Assembly: GCF_004005485.1 (NCBI RefSeq)
Contig: NZ_RZUL01000003.1
Location: 1-64,000, forward strand
Length of the DNA stretch: 64,000 nt
Direction: 5' to 3'
Source of the DNA: Sphingobium algorifonticola
GTDB taxonomy: Bacteria; Pseudomonadota; Alphaproteobacteria; Sphingomonadales; Sphingomonadaceae
Positions within the stretch are counted from its first letter, which is position 1; every line of letters begins with the position of its first letter. Position numbers and translations under genes: made by a program. Below the pieces are notes generated by a model, which saw only the letters and a program-made list of their open reading frames with translations, was not told the origin of the DNA and did no database searches. Positions 19,208-26,701 of this stretch are shown in pieces.

Positions 19208-19660
19208 ATGAGAATATTCACTGCCATCGCCATCGTAACCCTCCTTTCGGGGTGCGCAAAGCCAACATGGCCGGAACAATATTTTCCGGCAGAGGTGGAA
19301 GTCAAACAAATCCTGTTTGCTAATAGTCAATTCGCCTTTCGTGAAGGCTGTACTGCTGTTGTAGCTGAAATAACGGACAGGGCCGGAAATAGTGTGCGTC
19401 GGTTTGAGCGGCGAAATGGCAGTGTGCATCCGCTGCCTCCAGATGGGTGGAAGAGTACGCCTATTGAAGATGAACCGCGCCAATATCGATTTTATGAGTC
19501 CGCCTTTGGAGGGTGTACCGGTGCGGGAGGATCGCCTCCAGGTGATTTAACGGGGGCTTTAATGCGGCCGGGAGCATTCTATAGAGTGACGCACAATGGG
19601 GAGGCTATCGCCATCATTGTCCCCGCTGCAAAGTTGGCTGGATTTTTCAGCTTCGGATGA
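19208..19660 (+). CDS. Small putative lipoprotein of unknown function
   Basis: A 150-residue protein that I do not recognise. It opens with a lipoprotein signal peptide whose lipobox is L-S-G-C with Cys16 as the modified residue, so it should be anchored in a membrane. I prefer ATG 19208 to TTG 19193. The rest has three cysteines (two near GCTA and GGCTG) that could pair, and no known domain. The base composition is visibly poorer in G and C than the flanking genes, hinting at foreign origin or weak selection. It stands alone: the serine hydrolase ends 114 bases before and a 696-base gap follows. Confidence 0.65.
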   Translation: MRIFTAIAIVTLLSGCAKPTWPEQYFPAEVEVKQILFANSQFAFREGCTAVVAEITDRAGNSVRRFERRNGSVHPLPPDGWKSTPIEDEPRQYRFYESAFGGCTGAGGSPPGDLTGALMRPGAFYRVTHNGEAIAIIVPAAKLAGFFSFG

Positions 19661-20356
19661 AAGAAGCTTCAACTCTGCTCGCGCGATTTTTCTTTTGTCG
19701 CTTGCGAAGATTACACGAAAATGGCTGTTAGTACTTCTGTACCATCATTGTTGTTTCGCGCTCACGTTTAAGGAGCGTAATCGCATATTTCCCCTGTCCT
19801 ACACCGCTCGAGCCTTGCTACCGCCCCACCAACGCCCATAGCCCTTGCCCTGCACGCAGGTCCATGCCGCACGCCCCGCCAGCCTCACAGAAGGCTGGTC
19901 AGCCAAGCGGCAGATGACTGCATTATGCACTGGCGAACATTGGCCCGGCGTTGATACCGCGCGGCGTCCTTTCGCCACGCAGGACGCACGACCGGGTGGG
20001 GTGCCTCAGGCTGGCCCGGCATTTGCGAGATGGGAATGTAAGTAAAGCGTGCAATCTTCCCATCCCCGTCATGCTGACGAAAGTCGGCATCCATTGGCTC
20101 TCCCGAAGAGAAAACCCGCAAACTTCGTACCAATGGATGCTGACTTTCGTCAGCATGACGGGAATATCGGTTAGTGCGAAACGAGCTTCTAAACATCCCC
20201 GATGTAGGAAAATGGGGCGCGACGTGCCGTGAACTTCCGCGCCTGGCGACCGCTTTTGATGCTGCTCATACAAGCCCAGCTTATCACCGCCCCTGCATTT
20301 CCATTTGGCGCGCGCCGTGTCCCCCGATACACCCCGCCGCGAAAAGGGAGACGACC
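19661..20356. other. 696-bp gap without a convincing gene; contains a palindromic repeat
   Basis: Bases 19661-19800 are AT-rich. Bases 19810-20060 are GC-rich but hold no open frame with coding character or a ribosome site. Bases 20065-20162 are a large inverted repeat listed separately. A short GC-rich stretch then leads to AAAGGGA ahead of the glutathione S-transferase. Apparent frames on both strands here translate the repeat and are not credible. Confidence 0.6.
20065..20162. repeat. Palindromic intergenic repeat, copy 1
   Basis: Arms at 20065-20097 and 20130-20162 are inverted copies of each other with one mismatch in 33 positions, separated by 32 bases. The left arm contains CGTCATGCTGACGAAAGTC, which recurs exactly at 23331. 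This is a REP/BIME-like dispersed element, not a transposase-bearing unit. A transcript through it would form a very stable hairpin. Confidence 0.85.
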
Positions 20357-21043
20357 ATGACCTACACACTCATCACCGCCAACCGCAATTATTCGAGCTG
20401 GTCGCTGCGGCCTTGGCTGCTGATGAAGGCGCTCTCCATTCCCTTTGCCGATAGGGTCGAGCCGTTCGCGGCGGACAGCAATTACGATGCGTTTCGGGCA
20501 TTCTCGCCCACCGGGACGGTGCCGGTGCTGGTCGATGGGGATCGCACGGTCTGGGATTCGCTGGGGATTACGCTCTATCTGGCGGACCGGCATCCCGGCG
20601 TGTGGCCGCAGGATGCGGCGGCGCGCGCCTTTGCGCAATGCGCGGTCACGGAAATGCACAGCGGCTTTTCCGCGCTTCGGAACGACTGCACGATGAATGT
20701 CGGCGTGCGTGTCGCGCCCAAGCCCATGTCCGATGCGCTTCGTAAAGACGTCGCCCGCATCGCGGAACTATGGGCGCAGGGGATCGGGAACTCCGGCGGA
20801 CCCTGGCTGGCGGGCGCGGATTTCACGGCTATCGACGCCTTCTTTGCGCCCGGAGCCTTTCGCGTGCGGACCTATGGGCTGAACGTCGGCGCGGCGGGGC
20901 AGGCGTGGGTGGATAATATTCTGGCACACCCCGCGATGCAGCAATGGGAGACCGAGGCACTGGCCGAAAGCTGGCGTGAGGCGGGGCATGAGGCCGAACT
21001 GGCCGCCTGCGGTACGATCATCGCCGATTATCGCGTACGATAG
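20357..21043 (+). CDS. Glutathione S-transferase family protein
   Basis: A 228-residue protein with a thioredoxin-like N-terminal domain (LITANRNYSSWSLRPWLLMKALSIPF, then FSPTGTVPVLVDGDRTVWDSLGITLYLADRHP) and an all-helical C-terminal domain. The NYSSWSLR motif identifies the group often annotated as YfcF-like, with Ser/Tyr rather than Cys near the glutathione thiol. TVPVL supplies the cis-proline and DS at the gamma-glutamyl site. Start ATG 20357 has AAAGGGA at 20344-20350. Substrate unknown; detoxification or thiol exchange is the general expectation. Confidence 0.88.
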   Translation: MTYTLITANRNYSSWSLRPWLLMKALSIPFADRVEPFAADSNYDAFRAFSPTGTVPVLVDGDRTVWDSLGITLYLADRHPGVWPQDAAARAFAQCAVTEMHSGFSALRNDCTMNVGVRVAPKPMSDALRKDVARIAELWAQGIGNSGGPWLAGADFTAIDAFFAPGAFRVRTYGLNVGAAGQAWVDNILAHPAMQQWETEALAESWREAGHEAELAACGTIIADYRVR

Positions 21044-21109
21044 ACATTTAGTTACGCCGTTCGCATGGCCCTCTTTAACTATCGCAATGTTGGCGCTAGG
21101 GGGACGGGC

Positions 21110-22546
21110 ATGACAGAGGCTCGCACACTTTACGACAAGATATGGGATGCGCATGTCGTCGAACAGCGGGACGACGGCACCGCGCTGATCTACATCGACC
21201 GGCATCTGGTACATGAAGTCACCAGTCCGCAGGCGTTCGAGGGGCTGCGCCTGGCCGGACGCCCGGTGCGCAGGCCGGAGCTGACGCTGGCGGTGCCGGA
21301 TCATAATGTGCCGACGACCGCGCGGGTCGATGCGGACGGCAAGCGCATCCCAATCGCGGACCCGGAAAGCGCGCAGCAACTTGCGGCGCTGGAGCGCAAT
21401 GCGCCGGAGTTCGGCATTCGGTACATCGACGCTACGGCACCGGAACAGGGCATCGTGCATGTCGTGGGGCCGGAACAGGGCTTTACCCTGCCGGGCCTGA
21501 CCTTGGTCTGCGGAGACAGCCATACCGCGGCACATGGCGCACTGGGTGCGTTGGCATTCGGCATCGGCACCAGCGAGGTCGAGCATGTGCTGGCAACGCA
21601 GACGCTGCTGCTCAAGAAGTCGAAAAGCATGGAAGTGCGAGTCGAAGGCGATCTGGGATTCGGTGTCAGCGCCAAGGATGTGATCCTGGCGATCATCGGC
21701 CGGATCGGGACGGCGGGCGGCACCGGCCATGTCATCGAGTATCGCGGCACTACGTTCGACGCCATGAGTGTCGAGGGTCGGCTGACGGTTTCCAACATGT
21801 CGATAGAGGCAGGCGCGCGGGCAGGGGTGTTTGCGCCCGATGAAGCGACCTTTGCCTATATCAAGGGCCGCCCGATGGCACCGCAGGGCGCAGATTGGGA
21901 CAAGGCCGTCGCCTATTGGAAGACGTTGCGGACCGATGACGGTGCCCGCTTTGACCGCACGGTCCATCTTGATGCAACGCAGATTGCGCCCAATGTCACC
22001 TGGGGCACCAGCCCCGAGGATGTCGTGCCGATTACCGGCAGCGTGCCTGATCCCGACAGTTTCGAGGATGCTTCGAAACGCGCGGCTGCGCGCACGGCAC
22101 TCGACTATATGGGCCTTTCGAGCGGACAGCGGATGCAGGATGTCGGCGTCCAGCACATCTTTATCGGCAGTTGCACCAACAGCCGGATCGAAGACCTGCG
22201 CGCCGCCGCCGCGATATTGCGGGGGCGTCATATCGCGGGCGGCATCAAGCAGGCGCTGGTCGTGCCCGGGTCCGGCCTAGTCAAGCGACAGGCGGAAGCC
22301 GAAGGGCTGGACCGGATATTCGTGGAAGCCGGTTTCGAATGGCGGGAGCCGGGCTGTTCCGCCTGCCTCGGTATGAACCCGGACAAGGTGCCTGCGGGCG
22401 AGAGCTGCGCCTCGACATCCAACCGCAATTTCATGGGACGCCAGGGTCCGGGTGCGCGCACGCATCTGGTGTCTCCGGCGATGGCCGCCGCCGCCGCAGT
22501 GACCGGACGGTTGACGGATGTGCGCGAACTGGCGACAAGAGATTGA
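21110..22546 (+). CDS. leuC: 3-isopropylmalate dehydratase large subunit
   Basis: With LeuD it isomerises 2-isopropylmalate to 3-isopropylmalate in leucine synthesis, using a 4Fe-4S cluster. The cluster cysteines are visible in [13 protein letters not shown] and in [46 protein letters not shown] is the aconitase-family signature. I use ATG 21110 (478 residues), matching [17 protein letters not shown], the usual LeuC beginning; the open frame starts earlier at 21065. The stop overlaps the ATG of an 11-codon mini-frame, which leads on to the 43-residue gene and leuD. Confidence 0.95.
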   Translation: MTEARTLYDKIWDAHVVEQRDDGTALIYIDRHLVHEVTSPQAFEGLRLAGRPVRRPELTLAVPDHNVPTTARVDADGKRIPIADPESAQQLAALERNAPEFGIRYIDATAPEQGIVHVVGPEQGFTLPGLTLVCGDSHTAAHGALGALAFGIGTSEVEHVLATQTLLLKKSKSMEVRVEGDLGFGVSAKDVILAIIGRIGTAGGTGHVIEYRGTTFDAMSVEGRLTVSNMSIEAGARAGVFAPDEATFAYIKGRPMAPQGADWDKAVAYWKTLRTDDGARFDRTVHLDATQIAPNVTWGTSPEDVVPITGSVPDPDSFEDASKRAAARTALDYMGLSSGQRMQDVGVQHIFIGSCTNSRIEDLRAAAAILRGRHIAGGIKQALVVPGSGLVKRQAEAEGLDRIFVEAGFEWREPGCSACLGMNPDKVPAGESCASTSNRNFMGRQGPGARTHLVSPAMAAAAAVTGRLTDVRELATRD

Positions 22547-22581
22547 TGGTTAACAAGAAACGAGTGGGACGGGCGCAATGA
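22546..22581 (+). other. 11-codon mini-ORF linking leuC to the next small gene
   Basis: The A of the leuC TGA (22544-22546) is the first base of ATG 22546. This opens an 11-residue frame, [11 protein letters not shown], that ends with TGA 22579-22581, overlapping ATG 22578 of the next small gene as ATGA. The product may be meaningless, but the arrangement could hand ribosomes from leuC to the downstream gene. It has no leucine codons, so it is not a leucine attenuation leader. Confidence 0.25.
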
Positions 22582-22709
22582 AGAAGGCATTCTGGTTGTT
22601 GGCGCTGGGCGCGCTGGCGAGTGCCGTGATGGCGGCAAGCATCGGCCGGGCGGAAGACAAGCCGGTCGGTCGGGCACCTTCGCAAATCCGGGGTGGGACA
22701 GCACACTGA
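22578..22709 (+). CDS. 43-residue putative membrane or exported peptide between leuC and leuD
   Basis: The frame reads [31 protein letters not shown] and continues to a TGA at 22707-22709. A lysine pair, a 17-residue hydrophobic core and an Ala-rich stretch make a signal peptide or single membrane anchor. The mature part would be only about 18-23 residues, basic, with no recognisable motif. ATG 22578 follows GAGTGGGACGGG, a passable ribosome site. The stop shares its A with the ATG of leuD at 22709, so it is probably coupled to leuD. It is too short for ordinary gene callers with a 60-residue cut-off. No function is assigned. Confidence 0.55.
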   Translation: MKKAFWLLALGALASAVMAASIGRAEDKPVGRAPSQIRGGTAH

Positions 22710-23302
22710 TGGAGCCGGTCACCCAGATCGACGGCCGCGCCTATCCCTTTGGCGTCAAGAATGTCGATACCGACATGATCATCGCGGCCGAATGGCTCAA
22801 GACCATCAGTCGCGTCGGCCTTGGCAAGGGGGCCTTCGCCGCGCTGCGCGCCGATCCGGCCAATGTGTTCGACGATCCGGCCTATGCGGGTAGCCCCATC
22901 CTGATTGCGGGCGACAATTTCGGTTGCGGATCGAGCCGGGAGCACGCAGCTTGGGCGCTCGCGGACATGGGTGTGAAGGCAGTCATCGCGCCAAGCTTTT
23001 CCGACATCTTTTCGGGTAATGCCTTCAAGAACGGTATTCTCACGGTCGTTCTGCCGCAGGAGCAGGTCTACCGCCTCATGGAGGTCGCGCGCACCGATAC
23101 GATCCATATCGATCTTGCCGAGCAGATGGTGACGACCCCGTTCCAGGATCGCATGCCGTTCGATATCGACCCGTTTCGCAAGCAATGTTTGATGGGTGGG
23201 TTGGACGAGGTGGGCCTGACGATGGCGCGCGGCGAAGCGATTTCCGGGTATGAAATGCGACGCATGCAGGCGGAACCGTGGCTGGTGCCTGTAGCGGCTT
23301 AG
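22709..23302 (+). CDS. leuD: 3-isopropylmalate dehydratase small subunit
   Basis: The swivelling-domain subunit that completes the active site with LeuC. It shows the family motifs [16 protein letters not shown] near the N-terminus and [18 protein letters not shown] in the middle, followed by [20 protein letters not shown]. Length is the usual 197 residues. The start codon overlaps the stop of the 43-residue gene, so LeuD translation may depend on ribosomes finishing that peptide. A palindromic repeat follows the stop. Confidence 0.95.
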   Translation: MEPVTQIDGRAYPFGVKNVDTDMIIAAEWLKTISRVGLGKGAFAALRADPANVFDDPAYAGSPILIAGDNFGCGSSREHAAWALADMGVKAVIAPSFSDIFSGNAFKNGILTVVLPQEQVYRLMEVARTDTIHIDLAEQMVTTPFQDRMPFDIDPFRKQCLMGGLDEVGLTMARGEAISGYEMRRMQAEPWLVPVAA

Positions 23303-23330
23303 ACTTCAATAGCGTTGATCCCGTTACTCT

Positions 23331-23427
23331 CGTCATGCTGACGAAAGTCCAGACCCACACCCTGCCTGGATTGCATGTTTCTGCAAAAAACTGCGCTAAT
23401 GGATGCTGAACCAGGTTCAGCATGACG
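23331..23427. repeat. Palindromic intergenic repeat, copy 2
   Basis: Outer arms CGTCATGCTGA (23331-23341) and TCAGCATGACG (23417-23427) are perfect inverted copies. The first 19 bases are identical to part of copy 1 at 20067-20085. Inside the right end a second hairpin, GCTGAACC/GGTTCAGC (23405-23421), has a one-base loop. It lies 28 bases after the leuD stop, where it could also protect the 3' end of the leu transcript. Confidence 0.8.
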
Positions 23428-23547
23428 AATGGGTGATAATTCTGCTGCCACAGGAATTGCTTTCCACCCTCTGCGCCGTTGCCTATTCGCCGCGCCCGCT
23501 CTATCCCGGTGCCAAGAACGCTTATTCAGCCAGTGAGGCCCCCATTC

Positions 23548-23871
23548 ATGACGACCTTTGACGAACGTGAGCGCGCTTTTGAAAATCAGTTCGCGCATGA
23601 CCAGGAGATGCAGTTTCGCATCACCGCGCGGCGCAATCGCCTGCTGGGTGAATGGGCGGCGGCCAGGATGGGACTGACCCCGGAAGAGACCGATGCCTAT
23701 GCAAAAGCGGTGGTTCAGGCTGATTTCGAGGAAGCGGGCGATGAGGATGTGATCCGCAAGATCGTCGGCGATCTGACGTCGGCCGGGATCGATATTGACG
23801 AACCGACCGTACGCAGCGCGCTGGAAGAACAGGCGGTCATTGCGCGCCGCCAGTTCATGGAACAGAAGTAA
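23548..23871 (+). CDS. DUF1476 family protein (ATP synthase zeta-type inhibitor)
   Basis: A 107-residue, mostly helical and charged protein beginning MTTFDERERAFENQFAHDQEMQFRITARRNRLLGEWAA, which is the hallmark of DUF1476. Members in alphaproteobacteria such as Paracoccus are zeta subunits that block F1-ATPase rotation. ATG 23548 is chosen because this is where family similarity begins; the upstream frame is proline- and arginine-rich intergenic translation. It is followed after 10 bases by bolA and then grx4, a frequent alphaproteobacterial order. Confidence 0.88.
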   Translation: MTTFDERERAFENQFAHDQEMQFRITARRNRLLGEWAAARMGLTPEETDAYAKAVVQADFEEAGDEDVIRKIVGDLTSAGIDIDEPTVRSALEEQAVIARRQFMEQK

Positions 23872-23881
23872 GGCCCGCCCC

Positions 23882-24115
23882 ATGCCCATGGCCGCCGACG
23901 ACATTATCGCTATGATACGCGACGCCATTCCCGACGCGCAGGTCGAAATTACCGATCTGGCGGGGGATGGCGATCATTATGCAGCAAAGGTCGTATCCGG
24001 CAGCTTCCGGGGGATGAGCCGGGTGAAACAGCATCAGGCCGTGTACGCCGCGCTCGGCGGGCGGATGGGCGGGGTACTGCATGCCTTGCAACTCACCACG
24101 GCCGTTCCCAACTAG
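23882..24115 (+). CDS. BolA family protein
   Basis: A 77-residue protein with the BolA fold: DDIIAMIRDAIPDAQVEITDLAGDGDHYAAKVVSGSFRGMSRVKQHQAVYAAL. The conserved FxGxSxVxxHxxV segment is present with the invariant His (KQHQ) that co-binds a 2Fe-2S cluster with a monothiol glutaredoxin. Such a glutaredoxin is encoded 31 bases downstream, so the two probably act as partners in iron-sulfur trafficking or iron sensing. It resembles the short IbaG type more than E. coli BolA. Confidence 0.9.
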   Translation: MPMAADDIIAMIRDAIPDAQVEITDLAGDGDHYAAKVVSGSFRGMSRVKQHQAVYAALGGRMGGVLHALQLTTAVPN

Positions 24116-24146
24116 CGGCCACGCTATCAGCACTGGAACCCAAGAC

Positions 24147-24479
24147 ATGACCGAAGCCGTCGAAACCCGTATCGCCCAAATCGTCCGCAGCCACGATGTC
24201 GTGCTGTTCATGAAAGGGACGCCGCTATTCCCCCAATGCGGCTTTTCGAGCAAGGCGATTGCGATCCTCGAGCATCTCGGCGTCGATTATGACAGCGTCG
24301 ACGTGTTGCAGGATCAGGAAATCCGGCAGGGCATCAAGAGCTTTTCCGACTGGCCGACGATTCCGCAGCTCTATGTCAAAGGCGAGTTCGTCGGCGGCAG
24401 CGACATCATGATGGAAATGTATGAAGCTGGCGAATTGCAGGCCATGATGGACGAACAGGGTGTCGCCAAAGCGGGCTGA
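24147..24479 (+). CDS. grxD: Monothiol glutaredoxin, Grx4 (CGFS) type
   Basis: A 110-residue cytoplasmic protein with Cys31-Gly-Phe-Ser in FMKGTPLFPQCGFSSKA, the class-defining motif, plus WPTIPQLYVKGEFVGGSDIMMEM containing the cis-proline and glutathione site. Such proteins dimerise or pair with BolA to hold a glutathione-ligated 2Fe-2S cluster and deliver it to target proteins. ATG 24147 gives the usual family length; the longer upstream frame overlaps bolA. It ends the DUF1476-bolA-grx4 group. Confidence 0.95.
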   Translation: MTEAVETRIAQIVRSHDVVLFMKGTPLFPQCGFSSKAIAILEHLGVDYDSVDVLQDQEIRQGIKSFSDWPTIPQLYVKGEFVGGSDIMMEMYEAGELQAMMDEQGVAKAG

Positions 24480-24542
24480 TCCCTGGTCTTGCCCCCGGCC
24501 CGCACAGCAGACGTCATCTCACCTCCGCTCATTACGTTAATG

Positions 24543-24599
24543 TTGCGTTCATCCGTTCGATTACATATGTAGTCGTATCGACGACAATCGTAGTCGTCG
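24543..24599 (+). promoter_or_regulatory. Probable blaI promoter with BlaI-type operator and extra dyads
   Basis: TACATATGTA at 24562-24571 is a perfect palindrome of the TACA-N2-TGTA type bound by BlaI/MecI repressors. It covers a plausible -10 box (TATGTA, 24566) lying 17 bases after a -35-like TTGCGT (24543). Just downstream, GTAGTCGT recurs at 24569 and 24590, 21 bases apart, and the dyads GTCGT-N4-ACGAC (24572-24585) and CGACGAC-N7-GTCGTCG (24579-24599) interlock. This suggests binding of more than one repressor dimer. The gene that follows encodes a BlaI-type protein, so autoregulation is likely. Confidence 0.6.
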
Positions 24600-24620
24600 G
24601 GTATAGGCAGGGTGGGCGGC

Positions 24621-24989
24621 ATGACCGAAAAGATCAGCGACGCGGAACATGCCGTGATGGAGGCGCTCTGGGAGAGCGCACCACTGACCGCCGCCGAGGT
24701 TGCCGAACGGGTTCAGGCCAGTCGCGGTTGGAGCATCCAGACCGTCAAGACCCTGCTTTCACGACTGATGGCAAAGCGCGTCATTGGTGCCGAGCAGGAC
24801 GGTCGGCGTTTCCTTTATCGGCCGCTGGTTGACCGTGACGCCTATGTGACCGGCGAATCGCGCCGTCTGGTCGATCGGTTGTTTGGGGGCCGTGCCGCGC
24901 CACTGGTTGCGCATCTTGCGCAACAGGATCAGTTGAGCGATCAGGACATCGCCGAGATCGAGGCGCTGCTGAAGGCGCTCAAGCAATGA
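24621..24989 (+). CDS. BlaI/MecI/CopY-family transcriptional repressor
   Basis: A 122-residue protein with the winged-helix domain of BlaI: ISDAEHAVMEALWESAPLTAAEVAERV, RGWSIQTVKTLLSRLMAKRVIGAEQDGRRFLYRPLV. The C-terminal helical part would dimerise. The usual proteolytic cleavage loop cannot be pinned down by eye. ATG 24621 follows CAGGGTGGGCGG; GTG 24612 is an alternative. It overlaps the blaR1-like gene by four bases (ATGA), the classic repressor/sensor pair. Its targets are unknown because no beta-lactamase gene adjoins it. Confidence 0.92.
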   Translation: MTEKISDAEHAVMEALWESAPLTAAEVAERVQASRGWSIQTVKTLLSRLMAKRVIGAEQDGRRFLYRPLVDRDAYVTGESRRLVDRLFGGRAAPLVAHLAQQDQLSDQDIAEIEALLKALKQ

Positions 24990-26641
24990 CGGTATCGGCA
25001 ATCGGGCCATGGCTGGCCGAGGCGCTGATCGCTTCTGCCTTGCTGATGGCAACGGTGCTTGTGCTCCGCCAACCCGTTATGCGTTTCCTTGGAGCGCGCG
25101 CAGCCTATGCGCTGTGGATCGTGCCCGCTTTGCGCTTCGTTCTGCCGCCCCTGCCGGACGGCGCAGCGCCCGCGACGTTGCTGCTGCCTGGCGCGCCAGT
25201 TGTTAGTGTGACGGCCATGCGCGAAGCCGTGACAATGCCCGCCACACAGATCCCATGGCTGGAACTGGCGGTCACCGTGTGGCTGGGTGGGGTGATTCTG
25301 TTCCTCGCGATCCATGGCATCGGCTATCTGCGGTTTCGCGGCATGATGTTGCGCGACGGCATAGTCATCGGTCGATCGAGGGGTGTCACGTTGCTTGAAA
25401 GCGTTCATGCGACTGGCCCTTTGGCATTCGGCATCGTCCACCGGCATGTGGTGGTCCCGATCGACTTTACCGATCGCTACACTGCCTCGGAGCGCCAACT
25501 GGTTCTGGCGCACGAATACACGCACCATGCACGCGGGGATCTGGCCGCCAACCTGCTGGCGATCGTTCTGCTGGCGCTGCACTGGGGCAATCCGATTGCG
25601 TGGTTTGCCTACCGCGCGTTTCGCGCCGATCAGGAACTGGCCTGCGACGCGCAGGTGCTTGGCGAAAGCGGCCAGGACAAAGCCCAGGATTACGGACGGG
25701 CGATATTGAAAGCGGCGATCGCGGGGCCTGCTTCGGGCATGGATCGCTTCAGCATCTGCCATTTGAACAGCGTCGATACACTGAAAGGGAGGTTGAAAAT
25801 GCTCTCCACACATTCCGCTACGCTTCATCGGATCACTTGGGGCATGTCGGCCGTTGCGGTCGTCACGGTCGCCGGGCTTGCGTTGACCGCTTCGGGCAGC
25901 AAGGCCGCCCAGGAAATGGCCACCGTGTCACGTCAGTTTTCGGACACGAAATTGTCGCGCCTCGCCTCGCTGCTCCCTTCATCTGCACCGCGCGCCGATC
26001 TGCCAGAGCCGCAGGCGCCCCTGGCATTGCCTTCGGTTGCGGCAATAGCGCAGGCGCCGGATACGCTCGAAGCGCCCGAGCCTCCGGCGCCGCCCGCAGC
26101 CACACAAGCCCCGGCCGCGCCAATGCCGCCCGCCGCGCCTTCCACAACACGTCGCGTGAAAATCACGTCGCATGATGGCACGACATTCTATCATGACATC
26201 GCTGCCCCGACCGAAGCGGAAATTGCCGCGATGGTGCCGATTGTCCGGGTCGATCATCGTTGCGACGGCGCAGCGATGGTGCGGACGCAGGACTATAGCG
26301 ACGCGTCCGGCAAGCGGCATGTGAACGTCTCGATCTGCCAGCGGGCCATCGATCGCACGGCCATGGCGGAGGCCAAGGCGAGCATGGCGGATGCAAAGGC
26401 TGCATTGAAGCTGGCACGAGCTGAAAATGCACGAACACGCGCAGAGGCCCATGCGGCCGATGGGATTGCAAGAGCACAGGCCCGCGCCGAAGATGCGCGC
26501 GCGCGCGCCGAGGCTCACGCACAGGACAAAGCCGCAAGAGCGCTGGCATGGGCCGAGAATGAACGAGCCCGCGCCGAGAATGAAAGAGCCCGCGCCGAAG
26601 CAATGCGTGAGAGGGACAGGCAGAACATTCCAGCCCGCTAA
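24986..26641 (+). CDS. BlaR1/MecR1-like membrane M56 metallopeptidase with an unusual C-terminal sensor
   Basis: The N-terminal 300 residues follow the M56 plan: several membrane segments and a zinc-protease loop with HEYTH at about 176-180 and a downstream ADQELACDAQVL glutamate. Such proteases relay an outside signal by causing loss of the partner repressor. After the last membrane segment (ITWGMSAVAVVTVAGLALTA, about residue 285) comes a Pro/Ala-rich linker, a small domain with two cysteines (VDHRCDG and VSICQRA), and a helical tail rich in ARAE-type repeats. The penicillin-binding domain of staphylococcal BlaR1 is absent, so the ligand is probably not a covalently bound beta-lactam. The tail looks like coiled coil. 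Confidence 0.88.
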   Translation: MTVSAIGPWLAEALIASALLMATVLVLRQPVMRFLGARAAYALWIVPALRFVLPPLPDGAAPATLLLPGAPVVSVTAMREAVTMPATQIPWLELAVTVWLGGVILFLAIHGIGYLRFRGMMLRDGIVIGRSRGVTLLESVHATGPLAFGIVHRHVVVPIDFTDRYTASERQLVLAHEYTHHARGDLAANLLAIVLLALHWGNPIAWFAYRAFRADQELACDAQVLGESGQDKAQDYGRAILKAAIAGPASGMDRFSICHLNSVDTLKGRLKMLSTHSATLHRITWGMSAVAVVTVAGLALTASGSKAAQEMATVSRQFSDTKLSRLASLLPSSAPRADLPEPQAPLALPSVAAIAQAPDTLEAPEPPAPPAATQAPAAPMPPAAPSTTRRVKITSHDGTTFYHDIAAPTEAEIAAMVPIVRVDHRCDGAAMVRTQDYSDASGKRHVNVSICQRAIDRTAMAEAKASMADAKAALKLARAENARTRAEAHAADGIARAQARAEDARARAEAHAQDKAARALAWAENERARAENERARAEAMRERDRQNIPAR

Positions 26642-26701
26642 TCTCCGCCCCTTCGTCCATTTCGCCGACAGCATGCTTGAAAAAAGGTGCCGAGGTGGCA
26701 C

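Noticed and set aside
19885-20369. Minus-strand frames of 103 and 148 codons in the 19.7-20.3 kb gap
   Set aside because: Much of their sequence is a translation of the palindromic repeat and they lack ribosome sites and known domains.
20768-22231. Long minus-strand open frame (487 codons) opposite leuC
   Set aside because: It lies entirely antisense to leuC and the glutathione S-transferase gene, has no recognisable domain, and reflects high-GC codon structure that leaves opposite frames open.
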